Assembly: GCF_018860165.1 (NCBI RefSeq)
Contig: NZ_JAHKNG010000009.1
Location: 52,452-116,451, forward strand
Reading direction: 5' to 3'
Source of the DNA: Paracoccus marinaquae
GTDB taxonomy: Bacteria; Pseudomonadota; Alphaproteobacteria; Rhodobacterales; Rhodobacteraceae
Length of the DNA: 64,000 bases
The notes under the pieces were generated by a model that did no database searches, had not been told where the DNA came from, and saw nothing but the letters and a program-made list of their open reading frames with translations. This document shows positions 32,606 through 43,000 of this stretch, in pieces; the first letter of the stretch is position 1; the number at the start of each line of letters is the position of its first letter. The position numbers were made by a program, and so were the translations under genes.

Positions 32606-35600
32606 ATGACTGGTCAGGACGCTTCGGCAACTCTTCCTGCGGGGGCTATTGCCGTGACCGGCATGGCGGCACATCTGCCGGGGGCGCCCGATGTGGCACA
32701 ATACTGGGCCAATCTGCGCGACGGCATCGAATCCATCCGCAAGCTCAGCGTCGAGGAACTGACAGCCAATGGCGAAAGTCCGGCGCGGATGCGGCAGAAG
32801 AATTTTGTGCCCGTCGCCTCGATCTTGCAGGATTTCGAGAAATTCGATGCCGAGTTCTTCGGGCTTTCGCCCAAGGAAGCGGCGATCATGGATCCGCAGC
32901 ACCGCCAGTTCCTCGAATGCGCCTGGGAGGCGCTGGAGGATGCCGGCCACACGCCCGAAGGATTCGATGGCCCGATCGGCGTCTTCGCCGGCTGCGGCAT
33001 GGGCAGCTATTTCTATTTCAACGTCTGCTCGAACCCGGATCTGGTGCGCAATACCGGCATGTTCCTGTTGCGCCATACCGGCAATGACAAGGATTTCCTG
33101 TCGACCCGCGTCAGCCATATCTTCGACCTCAAGGGGCCGAGCCTGTCGATCCAGACCGCCTGCTCGACCTCGCTGGTGGCGATCCATCAGGCGGCGCAAT
33201 CGCTGCTGAACGGCGAATGCGACATGGCCCTGGCCGGCGGCGTCACCATCGAGCTGCCGCATGGCCGCGGCTACCTGTTCGAGGAGGGCGAGATTCTGTC
33301 GCCCGACGGGCATTGCCACGCCTTCGACCATCGCGCCGAGGGCACCGTCTTCGGCTCGGGCGCGGGCTGCGTGGTGCTGCGGCGGCTGGAGGATGCGATT
33401 GCCGATGGCGATCACATCTGGGCGGTGGTGCGCGGCACGGCGGTCAACAATGACGGCGCGGCGAAGGCCGGCTATCTGGCACCCTCGGTCGAGGGGCAGG
33501 CGAAATGCGTGGCCGAGGCGCATGGCGTCGCGGGCGTCAGCGCCGATACCATCGGCTATGTCGAATGCCACGGCACCGGCACCTATCTGGGCGACCCGAT
33601 CGAGGTCGCGGCGCTGACCCAGGCCTTCGAGGAAACCACGCAGGACAGGGGCTTCTGCGGCATCGGCAGCGTCAAGACCAATATCGGCCATACCGACACG
33701 GCCGCCGGCGTGGCCAGCCTGATCAAGGTCAGCATGGGGCTGCATCACGGCCAGATCCCGCCCTCGCTGGGCTATGAGGCGCCCAACCCGGCCATCGATT
33801 TCGCGCAGTCGCCCTTCAAGGTGAACGACCGGCTGAGCGACTGGCCGCGGCTGAAGGGCGCGCCGCGGCGCGCGGGTGTCAACAGCCTTGGCGTCGGCGG
33901 CACCAACGCCCATGCGATTGTCGAGGAGGCACCGGCCCGCGCGGCCTCGGAGGACAGCGACTGGCCGTTCCAGCTGCTGGTCCTGTCGGCGCGCAGCAAA
34001 TCGGCGCTGGATCAGGCCAGCCGCAATCTTGCCGCCCATCTGCGCGCCCATCCCGAACAGCCGCTGGCCGATGTCGCCTGGACGCTGAAACAGGGCCGCC
34101 GCGCCTTCGAGCATCGCCGCATCGTCGTCGCCGGCGATCACGAGGATGCCGCCGCCAAGCTGGACGAGGGCGATCCACGCAAGATCTTTACCCATCAGGA
34201 ATTGCCCGAACGCCCCGAGACGGTGTTCATGTTCCCGGGCGGCGGCGCGCAATATGCCGGCATGGCCCGCGATCTCTATGAAACCGAGCCGGTGTTCCGC
34301 GACTGGATGGACAAGGGGCTGGAACACCTCGCCCCCAGCCTCGACTATGACCTGCGCGCGCTGTGGCTGCCCGAAGATCACGCCCGGGCCGAGGCGGTCG
34401 AGCGGCTGAAGCGCCCCTCGGTGCAATTGCCGCTGATCATGATCACCGAATATGCGCTGGCGCAGCTGTGGATCAGCTGGGGCGTGCAGCCCGCCGCCCT
34501 GATCGGCCATTCCATGGGCGAGAATACCGCCGCCTGTCTGGCCGGGGTGCTGGGCTTCGAGGATTGCATCGGGCTGGTGCATCTGCGCGGCCAGCTGTTC
34601 GATACCATCGCGCCGGGCGGCATGCTGTCGGTGCCGCTGTCGGCCGAGGCGCTGAAGGCCTATTGGGCCGAGGATCTGGACATGGCCTCGGTCAATGCGC
34701 CGGATCTCTGCGTCGTCTCGGGGCCGCAGGCGGCGCTGGACGCATTGCAGGAACGGCTGGCGAAGGACGAGATCGAGGCGCAGCGCATCCAGATCGACAT
34801 CGCCGCCCACAGCCGCATGCTGGAGCCGATCCTGACCCGTTTCGGCGATTACCTGCGCTCGATCAGCCTTGCCGCGCCGCGCCTGCCGGTGATCTCGAAC
34901 CGGACCGGGCAGCCGCTGACCGCGGCCGAGGCGACCAGTCCCGATTACTGGGTCGCGCATCTGCGCAACACGGTGAATTTCGCCGAAGGGATCAGCCATC
35001 TGATGGCGCGCAAGTGCCGCGTCTATCTGGAGGTCGGGCCGGGCCGGGCGCTGTCCTCGCTGGTGCAGGCCAATGGCGTGCCGGCCAATCAGGTGATCCC
35101 GGCGCTGCGCCATCCCGATCAGCGGGTGCCCGACGACGAATTCTTCATCGCCACGCTGGGGCGGCTCTGGGCGGTGGGCGTGCCGGTGGACTGGACCCCG
35201 ATCTGGGGCGAGGCGCGGCGCAACCGGGTGCCGCTGCCGACCTATCCCTTCCAGCGCGCCAGCTATTTCATCGAGCCGGGCCGGGCCGAGGCGGCGGCCG
35301 CGGAAGACTGGATCGAACGGGTCGAGGGCGTCGAGAACTGGGGCTGGCAGCCGCATTGGCGCCCGCGCGCGGCGGAAACCGAGGTCGAGGCGGACGAACT
35401 GGATCAGGCCGAGCCGCGCACATGGCTGGTCTTTGCCGACGAGGCCGGACTGGCGGGCCGCGCCATCGCCCGGCTGCGCGGGGTCGGGCATCGGGTGATC
35501 GAGGTCCGGGCGGGCGATATTTACGCGCGAACCGGCGAGGATGCCTATACCATCTCGCCCGAACGCGGACGCGAGGATTACGACAGGCTGATCCATGACC

Positions 35601-38600
35601 TGGTTGCCGCCGGGCTGGCGCCGCAGCGGATCGCGCATTTCTGGCTGGTGACGGCGGGTGAGACCTTCCGCCCCGGCTCCAGCTTCTTCCATCGCAATCA
35701 GGAACAGGGCTTCTACAGCCTGATGTTCCTGGCTCAGGCCATGGCCGAGGAGAACCTGCCGCGCCCGATCCACCTGCTGGCCGCCAGCAGCGGTGCGGTG
35801 CAGGTCCGCGCCGAGGCGCTGCCCTATCCCGAAAAGGCCACCATGGCCGGGCCGTTGCGGGTGATGCCGCGCGAATTGCCGGGCGTGACCTGCGCCGCGC
35901 TGGACCTGACCCTGCCCGAGGGGCGCCGCAACGATCCCGCATGGGAGGCGCTGACCGACCGCGTGCTGGAAGAGATGCTGGCCGATCCCGGCAATCGCAG
36001 CGCCGCCCTGCGTGGCGATCGCCGCTATGAGCTGGGCTGGCGGGCCTTGCCGCTGTCCGGGGCCACGACCGATCTGCCGCAGGGCGCGGTCTGCCTGTTG
36101 ACCGGCGGGTTCGGCGGCATCGGCCTGACCGTGGCCGAGCGGCTGGCCCGCGATCTGGGCGCGAAGATCGCCCTTGTCGGCCGCCGCGCGCTGCCCGGCC
36201 GCGACCAGTGGGACCGCGTCCTGCGCGGCGCCGCGCCGAACGACCCCATCGCCGCCCGGATCCGTGGTGTGCAGCGGCTGGAACAGGCCGGGGCCGAGGT
36301 GATCTGCCTGACCGCCGATGTCTGCAACCTGCAGGAGATGCAGGCCGTGCGCGACGAAACCGTTGGCCGGTTCGGCCGCATCGACGCGGTGATCCATGGC
36401 GCGGGCGTGGTCGATGACGCGCCGATGCTGGTGAAAAGCCCGGCCAGCGTCGAGAATGTCTTTGCCCCCAAGGTTCACGGCACCGAGGTCCTGGACAAGG
36501 TCTTCCCCGACGGCTCGGTCGGGCGGATCGTGGTGTTCAGCTCGACCTCGACCGCGATCGCGCCGGCGGGGCAGGTGGATTACGTCGCCGCCAACGAATT
36601 CCTGAATGCCTGGGCCAGGTCGCGCGCCGGTGGCAGGACCGCGGTGACCGCGATCAACTGGGGCATCTGGGCCGAGGTCGGCATGGCCGCCGAGGCCTTC
36701 GCCACACCCGAGCCGGCGCCCGTCACCGATGTTGCCGCTCCGCTGCTGGACAAGGCCAGCTTCGATGCCGAGGGCAACCGCATCTTCACCGCCGAACTGA
36801 CCACGCGGCACTGGCTTCTGGACGGGCACCGCACCCGGGACGGGCAGTCGCTGGTGCCCGGCACCGGCTATCTGGACCTGATCGCCCAGGCTCTGCGCAC
36901 GCATGGCGAGGCGGGTGCATTCGAGATCCGCGACCTCTATTTCTTCCGTCCGCTGGCCGTCGATGACCATGCGGCGCGCGATCTGCGCCTGTCGCTGACC
37001 CGCAATGACGAAGGCTATGCGGTCCAGATCCGCAGCGACGCCATTGCCGATGGCCGCAAGGGATACGAGTTGAACGCGCAGGCCCAGATCGGCTTTGGCG
37101 CGGCGCCGGCCGGGCCGGTCGATCTGGCCGCCATCGCCGCGCGCTGCCCGCGCGAGGTCGAGGCCGATCCCAGGGGCCTTGTCAGCCCGCAGGAGGCGCA
37201 TCTGCGGTTCGGCCCGCGCTGGCGCGTGCTGCGCCGCCGCGCCTATGGCGAGGGCGAGGGTCTGGCCGAACTGGCGCTGCCCGATGCCTTCCGGGCGGAA
37301 CCCGCGCAGGGCTATCTGATCCACCCGGCGCTGATGGATCTGGCGACGGGCTGGGCGATGGGACTGATCGAGGGGTATCGGCCCGATCACCTCTGGGTGC
37401 CGGTCAGCTATGGCTCGGTCAGGGTGCATGCGCCACTGGGCGCCGAGATCCGCAGCTGGGTCCGCAACGCGGCCGAGAACCGCGCCGACAATCCCTTCGC
37501 GCGCTTTGACGTGACCCTGACCGACCCCGAGGGGCGGGTGCTGATCGAGATTTCCGGCTTTACCATCCACCGCCTTGACGGCGCCCTGGATTTCGCGGCG
37601 GCCACGGCCAAGCGCGACGTGATCTTCCCCGATGCCGGACAGGACGAGCGCAAGCTGTCGCCGGCCGAGGAACGGTTGCAGCACAACCTGTCGCAGGGCA
37701 TCCGCCCCGAGGAAGGGGCCGAGGGGTTCCTGCGCGCGCTGGCCACCGGCAAGTCGCAGGTGGTGGTGTCGTCGATGCCGCTGCCGGCGCTGATCGAACA
37801 GGCCGGGCAGGGCGCCGAGGCGACCGAGGAGCGGCAGGGATTCGAGCGTCCGCAGCTTGACAGCGACTATGTCGAGCCGCGGAACGGGATCGAACGCACG
37901 CTGGTCGGTTTCTGGCAGGAATTGCTGGGCGTGGGCCAGGTCGGGGTCGAGGACAGCTTCTTCGATCTGGGTGGCCATTCGCTGATCGCGGTGCGGCTGT
38001 TCGCCATGATCCGCAAGACCTATTCGGTCGATTTCCCGATCTCGGTACTGTTCGAGGCGCCGACCATCGCCGCCTGCGCCGCGCTGATCGAGGATCGCAT
38101 CGGTCCGCAGGACGCAGAGGCGGGCGAGGCGCCGAAGGCCAGGGCGCCGGCGCGGCGCTTCACCCATCTGGTGCCGATGCATCAGGGCGAAGGCGGACCG
38201 AAGCGGCCCTTCTTCCTGGTCGCCGGCATGTTCGGCAACGTGCTGAACCTGCGCCATCTGGCCCAGCTTCTGGGCGGCGACCGGCCCTTCTATGGCATGC
38301 AGGCGCGGGGGCTTTTCGGCGAGGATGAGCCGCACGATGATTTTGTCGATGCGGCAAGGGATTACATCGCCGAATTGAAGCAGGTTCAACCCGAAGGACC
38401 CTATCTTCTGGGCGGCTTTTCGGGTGGCGGCCTGATCGCCTGGGAAATGGCCCGCCAGCTTGAGGCCCAGGGCGACGAGGTGGCCCTGACGGTGCTGCTG
38501 GACACTCCGGTGCCGATGTTGCCGCATCCCGGTCGCAGGGACCGCGCGCTGATCAAGCTGGCAGAGTTGCGCGAAAAGGGTCCATCCTACCTGATCGAAT

Positions 38601-39010
38601 GGTTGAAGGCCCGGGCCGACTGGAAGCGCCAGCAGAAACAGAAACGCGAGACTGCGACCCCCGAGGCTGCCAACCAGTTCCACAACAGTGCCATCGAAGC
38701 CGCCTTCCGCGCCTCTTTGCCGAAATTCGACATGCGCCCGCGCGACGGACAGGTGGTGCTGTTCCGCCCGCCGCTGGACCGGCGCTGGCAGGTTTCGGCG
38801 GGGCAATGGGTCAATTCGGCCAAGTTCTATGTCCATGAGGACAACGACCTGACCCAATATGCCCCGGCGCTGCAGGTGATCGAGGTGCCGGGCGACCATG
38901 ACAGCATGGTGCTTGAGCCGAATGTCCGGGTGATGGCGGCGCGCATGCGCGAGGTCATCGCCGGGGCTGAAGCCCGGCTGAGGGCGCCAGTGGCACAGGC
39001 GGCGGAGTAG
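32606..39010 (+). CDS. One-module type I polyketide synthase, KS-AT-KR-DH-ACP-TE
   Basis: 2134 residues. KS about 14-440 with active Cys186 in QTACSTSLVA, His in ECHGTGTYLGD and GHTDTAAGVA. AT about 540-860 with Ser636 in IGHSMGENT. Then a structural half-KR and catalytic KR: LLTGGFGGIGL at about 1164 and Tyr1326 in VDYVAANEF; the VDD after GAGV resembles B-type KRs. A hotdog DH-like domain begins near 1395 (HWLLDGHRTRDGQSLVPG, His1402/1407, one residue longer than the usual HxxxGxxxxP). ACP Ser1792 in FFDLGGHSLI. Type I TE with Ser1939 in GGFSGGGLIAWE. KR ahead of DH is not the usual modular order. The KS resembles those that accept aminoacyl groups from NRPS partners, here presumably the downstream NRPS. 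First gene of the operon. Confidence 0.93.
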   Translation: MTGQDASATLPAGAIAVTGMAAHLPGAPDVAQYWANLRDGIESIRKLSVEELTANGESPARMRQKNFVPVASILQDFEKFDAEFFGLSPKEAAIMDPQHRQFLECAWEALEDAGHTPEGFDGPIGVFAGCGMGSYFYFNVCSNPDLVRNTGMFLLRHTGNDKDFLSTRVSHIFDLKGPSLSIQTACSTSLVAIHQAAQSLLNGECDMALAGGVTIELPHGRGYLFEEGEILSPDGHCHAFDHRAEGTVFGSGAGCVVLRRLEDAIADGDHIWAVVRGTAVNNDGAAKAGYLAPSVEGQAKCVAEAHGVAGVSADTIGYVECHGTGTYLGDPIEVAALTQAFEETTQDRGFCGIGSVKTNIGHTDTAAGVASLIKVSMGLHHGQIPPSLGYEAPNPAIDFAQSPFKVNDRLSDWPRLKGAPRRAGVNSLGVGGTNAHAIVEEAPARAASEDSDWPFQLLVLSARSKSALDQASRNLAAHLRAHPEQPLADVAWTLKQGRRAFEHRRIVVAGDHEDAAAKLDEGDPRKIFTHQELPERPETVFMFPGGGAQYAGMARDLYETEPVFRDWMDKGLEHLAPSLDYDLRALWLPEDHARAEAVERLKRPSVQLPLIMITEYALAQLWISWGVQPAALIGHSMGENTAACLAGVLGFEDCIGLVHLRGQLFDTIAPGGMLSVPLSAEALKAYWAEDLDMASVNAPDLCVVSGPQAALDALQERLAKDEIEAQRIQIDIAAHSRMLEPILTRFGDYLRSISLAAPRLPVISNRTGQPLTAAEATSPDYWVAHLRNTVNFAEGISHLMARKCRVYLEVGPGRALSSLVQANGVPANQVIPALRHPDQRVPDDEFFIATLGRLWAVGVPVDWTPIWGEARRNRVPLPTYPFQRASYFIEPGRAEAAAAEDWIERVEGVENWGWQPHWRPRAAETEVEADELDQAEPRTWLVFADEAGLAGRAIARLRGVGHRVIEVRAGDIYARTGEDAYTISPERGREDYDRLIHDLVAAGLAPQRIAHFWLVTAGETFRPGSSFFHRNQEQGFYSLMFLAQAMAEENLPRPIHLLAASSGAVQVRAEALPYPEKATMAGPLRVMPRELPGVTCAALDLTLPEGRRNDPAWEALTDRVLEEMLADPGNRSAALRGDRRYELGWRALPLSGATTDLPQGAVCLLTGGFGGIGLTVAERLARDLGAKIALVGRRALPGRDQWDRVLRGAAPNDPIAARIRGVQRLEQAGAEVICLTADVCNLQEMQAVRDETVGRFGRIDAVIHGAGVVDDAPMLVKSPASVENVFAPKVHGTEVLDKVFPDGSVGRIVVFSSTSTAIAPAGQVDYVAANEFLNAWARSRAGGRTAVTAINWGIWAEVGMAAEAFATPEPAPVTDVAAPLLDKASFDAEGNRIFTAELTTRHWLLDGHRTRDGQSLVPGTGYLDLIAQALRTHGEAGAFEIRDLYFFRPLAVDDHAARDLRLSLTRNDEGYAVQIRSDAIADGRKGYELNAQAQIGFGAAPAGPVDLAAIAARCPREVEADPRGLVSPQEAHLRFGPRWRVLRRRAYGEGEGLAELALPDAFRAEPAQGYLIHPALMDLATGWAMGLIEGYRPDHLWVPVSYGSVRVHAPLGAEIRSWVRNAAENRADNPFARFDVTLTDPEGRVLIEISGFTIHRLDGALDFAAATAKRDVIFPDAGQDERKLSPAEERLQHNLSQGIRPEEGAEGFLRALATGKSQVVVSSMPLPALIEQAGQGAEATEERQGFERPQLDSDYVEPRNGIERTLVGFWQELLGVGQVGVEDSFFDLGGHSLIAVRLFAMIRKTYSVDFPISVLFEAPTIAACAALIEDRIGPQDAEAGEAPKARAPARRFTHLVPMHQGEGGPKRPFFLVAGMFGNVLNLRHLAQLLGGDRPFYGMQARGLFGEDEPHDDFVDAARDYIAELKQVQPEGPYLLGGFSGGGLIAWEMARQLEAQGDEVALTVLLDTPVPMLPHPGRRDRALIKLAELREKGPSYLIEWLKARADWKRQQKQKRETATPEAANQFHNSAIEAAFRASLPKFDMRPRDGQVVLFRPPLDRRWQVSAGQWVNSAKFYVHEDNDLTQYAPALQVIEVPGDHDSMVLEPNVRVMAARMREVIAGAEARLRAPVAQAAE

Positions 39011-39013
39011 ATC

Positions 39014-40021
39014 ATGGCAAGCTTGCTCACCGTCATCCTGAACTGGCGCACCGCCGAGATGACGCTGCGCTCGGCCGAAGCCGCCGTGGCCGCGATGGCG
39101 GGGATCGAGGGCGCCATCGTCATCGTCGACAATGACAGCGGCGACGGATCCGAGGACCGGCTTCGCCGGGCGGTGGCGGACCGCGGCTGGGACCGGGTCC
39201 GGGTCATCCAGTCGGGCCGCAATGGCGGCTTCGGGGCCGGCAACAATGTGGGCATCCGCGCGGGCCTGCCGGACGGGCTGCGGCCGGATTATGTCTATCT
39301 GCTGAATTCCGATGCCTTTCCCGCCCCCGACGCGATCCGCATCCTTCTGGATCACCTCGAAGGCCATCCGCGGACCGGCATGGCCGGCAGCTATATCCAC
39401 GGCACCGATGACGTGCCGCATGTGACCTGCTTTCGGTTCCACTCGATCGCCTCGGAATTCGAGGGTGCGGCGCAGACCGGGCCGATCTCGAAGCTTCTCA
39501 GCCACGCGATCATCCCGCAGCCCTTCCCGGCCAAACCGACGAAAATGGACTGGGTGGCCGGCGCCAGCCTGATGATGCGCCAGGACATGCTGGATCAGAT
39601 CGGCCTCTTCGATGAGGCCTATTTCCTCTATTACGAGGAGACCGATCTCTGCCTGCGCGCGATCCGGGCCGGCTGGCAGACCGATTACATCCCGGCCAGC
39701 CGGGTCGCGCATGTCGGTTCGGCCTCGACCGGGATGAAGACCTGGACGCGCACGCCGGGTTACTGGTTCGACAGCCGCTGGCGCTATTTCCGCAAGAATC
39801 ACGGGTTGGCCACCGCCGTCGCGGCGACCTTGGCGCAGCTTGCAGGGCTTGGCATCAACCGGCTGCGGGTGGCGCTTGGCAGCGCCCGGCGCAGCGGCTC
39901 GCCCGGCTATATGCGTGACCTTGCAGTCCATGATCTGCGGGCGCTGGTTCGCGGCATCGAACCGGCCTCCGAACATGCCCCGCTTTCCACAGTATCTTCC
40001 GTCACCGAGAGGACGACATGA
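39014..40021 (+). CDS. GT2 glycosyltransferase (rhamnosyltransferase-like)
   Basis: 335 residues. GT-A fold: LLTVILNWRTAEMTLRS at the start, VDNDSGDGSEDRLR, GRNGGFGAGNNVGIRAG, YLLNSDAFPAPDA (the DxD-like metal site is SDA), and acceptor-side MDWVAGASLMMRQDMLDQIGLFDE followed by FLYYEETDLCLRA. Closest in style to WbbL-type rhamnosyltransferases acting on lipid-linked or small-molecule acceptors. It starts 3 bases after the PKS stop and overlaps the NRPS start (ATGA), so it is made in step with both synthases; a role in glycosylating their product is inference. Confidence 0.88.
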   Translation: MASLLTVILNWRTAEMTLRSAEAAVAAMAGIEGAIVIVDNDSGDGSEDRLRRAVADRGWDRVRVIQSGRNGGFGAGNNVGIRAGLPDGLRPDYVYLLNSDAFPAPDAIRILLDHLEGHPRTGMAGSYIHGTDDVPHVTCFRFHSIASEFEGAAQTGPISKLLSHAIIPQPFPAKPTKMDWVAGASLMMRQDMLDQIGLFDEAYFLYYEETDLCLRAIRAGWQTDYIPASRVAHVGSASTGMKTWTRTPGYWFDSRWRYFRKNHGLATAVAATLAQLAGLGINRLRVALGSARRSGSPGYMRDLAVHDLRALVRGIEPASEHAPLSTVSSVTERTT

Positions 40022-43000
40022 CGCAATCGGCCCTTTTCATCGGCAATGAATCGCTTCTGATCCAATGCGCGGGCCAGTGGCGCGACCGCGGGCACAGCGT
40101 CGCGGCCGTGCTGACCCGCGACCCGGCCATTCGCCACTGGGCCGAGGAGCAGGGCATCCGCGTCCTGCCGCATCCCGAGACGCGCGATCCGGGCGATCTG
40201 CACTATGACTGGCTGTTCAGCGTGGCGAACCTGTCGCTGGTGCCCCAGGCGCTGCTGGACCGGGCGGGCAGGGGGGCGGTCAACTTTCACGATGGCCCGC
40301 TGCCGCGCCGGGCAGGGCTGAACACCCCGGCCTGGGCGATCCTGCAGGGCGACGGACAGCACGGCATCACCTGGCACCTGATCGAGGGCGATATCGACGA
40401 GGGCGATATCCTTGAGCAGCGCCTGTTCGACATCGCGCCGGATGACACCACGCTGACGCTGAACACCCGCTGCTTCGAGGCCGCGATCGACAGTTTCAGC
40501 GCGGTGATCGGGCAGGTGGAAAGCGGGCTGAACCGGAAAGGGCAGGATCTGTCGCTGCGCGGTTACCACGCCCGCGCCGACCGGCCCGAGGCTGCCGGGG
40601 CGCTGGATTTCGGTGGCGCGCGCGAGGCCGCCTCGCGGCTGATCCGGGGGCTGGATCACGGCGATTACGCGAACCCGCTGGGGCTGGCGAAGTTCGAGGC
40701 TGACGGCCGGGTGATCGCGGTCCGCCATGTCGAGCCGGCCGAGGGTTACGGTGCGCCGGGCAGCGTCATCGCCGCCGATGCCGCCGGCGCCACGGTGATG
40801 TTCGCGGATGGGGCGTTGCGGCTGACGGGGCTGGCGGCGCTGGACGGGGCCGAGTTCGACCCGACCGGCCTGCAGGGCAAGACGTTGTCCGGCCCAGCCG
40901 ACCGGGCGGCGCTGAGTGCGGCCATTGCCGCCGTTGCGCCGGGCGAAGGTTTCTGGCGCAGGGAATTGAAATCATTCGCATCAGCCGCAATTCCGCTGGC
41001 CAATCACGAACTCGGTCGCGGGGATTGGCAGAGTCTGCCGGTTCAGGGCGGTTCGGGCGACCTGCTGGCGGCTGCGGCGCTGCTGGCCTCGACGCTGGCG
41101 GGGGGCGAAGCGGTCGATCTGGCGCTGCACGATCCCTCGGCACCACGCGCGCCGGGCTATCTGTCGGGCTGGGTGCCGCTGCGCGCCGATCCCGGCCCGG
41201 CGGAGGATGCGGCGGGGCTGCGTGCGCGCATGGCCGAACGGCTGGCGCGTGCCCGCAGGCACCCGGCCTTCGCGCTGGACCTGCCGTTGCGCGATCCGGG
41301 CATCCAGCCCCTGCAGATGCCGCAGATCGGAGTCGCGGCGGCGGGCGATGCGCCGGTCACCGGCACCGTCCTGAGCCTCGCGCCCGAAAGCGGACGGCTG
41401 CATTATGACGCCTCGCGGCTGGATGCGGCCTCGGCGCAACTGCTGGCGGCGCGGCTGTCGCATCTGGCCGGCGCGGTTGCGGCCGGCGGTCGGCTGGCGG
41501 ATATCCCGCCCATGCCCGAGGCCGAGCGCGAGCAGGTCGTCAACGGCTGGAACCGCACTGAAACCGCGTTTCCGGATATCTGCGTCCATCAGGCCTTCGA
41601 GGCGCAGGTCGCCCGTGCCCGGGGCGCGGTCGCGCTGACGGTCGAGGACCGTCACCTGACCTATGCCGACCTGAACGAACGCGCCAACCGCGCCGCCCAT
41701 GTGCTGCGCGACATGGGCGTCGGCCCCGGCACGCTGGTCGGCATCCATACCGGGCGCAGCGAACATCTGCTGGTCGGGACGCTGGCGATCATGAAGGCGG
41801 GCGGGGCCTATGTGCCGCTGGACCCGGCCTATCCGGCCGAGCGCATCGCGCTTTATATCGAGGATAGCGGCTGCCCGGTGATCGTGACCGAGGCGGCGCT
41901 GTCGCAGGGCCTGCCCGCGCATGGGGCACAGCTTCTGGTGCTGGATCAGGACGCGCGGCTGGCCGGCGCGGCGGCGGGCAATCCCGACAGCGGCGTGACG
42001 ACGGCGGATCTGGCCTATCTGATCTATACCTCGGGTTCGACCGGCCGGCCCAAGGGCGTGATGCTGGAACATCGCAACGTCGCCAATTTCTTCACCGGCA
42101 TGGACGACCGCATCCGGCACGACCCGGCGGGGGTGTGGCTGGCGGTGACCTCGCTCTCCTTCGACATCTCGGTGCTGGAACTGTTCTACACGCTGGCGCG
42201 CGGCTTCCGCGTGGTGCTGATGGGCGATGCCGAACGGGCGCTGGTCTCGGGCGGGGCGGCGGTCAGCGACAAGCCGATGGATTTCAGCCTGTTCTACTGG
42301 GGCAACGACGACGGCGTGGGCCGCGAGAAATACCATCTGCTGCTGGAAGGCGCGAAATTCGCCGATGAGCATGGCTTCTGCGCCGTCTGGACGCCCGAGC
42401 GGCATTTCCACGCCTTCGGCGGCCCCTATCCGAACCCCTCGGTGACCGGCGCGGCGGTCGCGGCCGTGACCCGGAACCTCGAGGTGCGGGCCGGATCCTG
42501 CGTGGCACCGCTGCACCACCCGATCCGCATCGCCGAGGAATGGGCGGTGATCGACAACCTCACCAATGGCCGCACCGGCCTTGCCATCGCCTCGGGCTGG
42601 CATCCCGAGGATTTCGTGCTGCGCCCCGAGAACTCGCCGCCCGAGAACAAGCCGGCGATGTACAAGAGCATCGACATCCTGCGCCGGTTGTGGCGGGGCG
42701 AGAAGGTCGCCTTCCCGATGGCCGGCGGCAAGATGGTCGATGTGCTGACCCAGCCGCGCCCGGTCTCGGACGAACTGGGCATCTGGGTGACGACGGCGGG
42801 CAATCCGGCGACCTGGAAAGAGGCGGGGGAACTGGGCGCGCATGTGCTGACGCACCTCCTGGGCCAGTCCATCGACGAGGTGGCCGACAAGATCGGCATC
42901 TATCACAAGGCGCTGCGCGACAGCGGCCGCGATCCGTCGAAATACCGGGTCACGCTGATGCTGCACAGCTTCCTGGCGGCCGACCGCGAAACCGCGCGCG

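Noticed and set aside
32495..39976. Very long open frame (about 2490 codons) on the minus strand opposite the PKS and GT2 genes
   Set aside because: It is the antisense shadow expected in high-GC DNA; its translation has low-complexity, Arg/His/Gly-rich character and no domains, while the plus strand has full PKS motifs.
40900..41600. A complete NRPS condensation domain in front of the A domain
   Set aside because: Only the second half of such a domain is recognisable (FWRRELKS, then LRYD-like and WNRTE stretches); no HHxxxDG motif is present, so I call it a remnant or linker.
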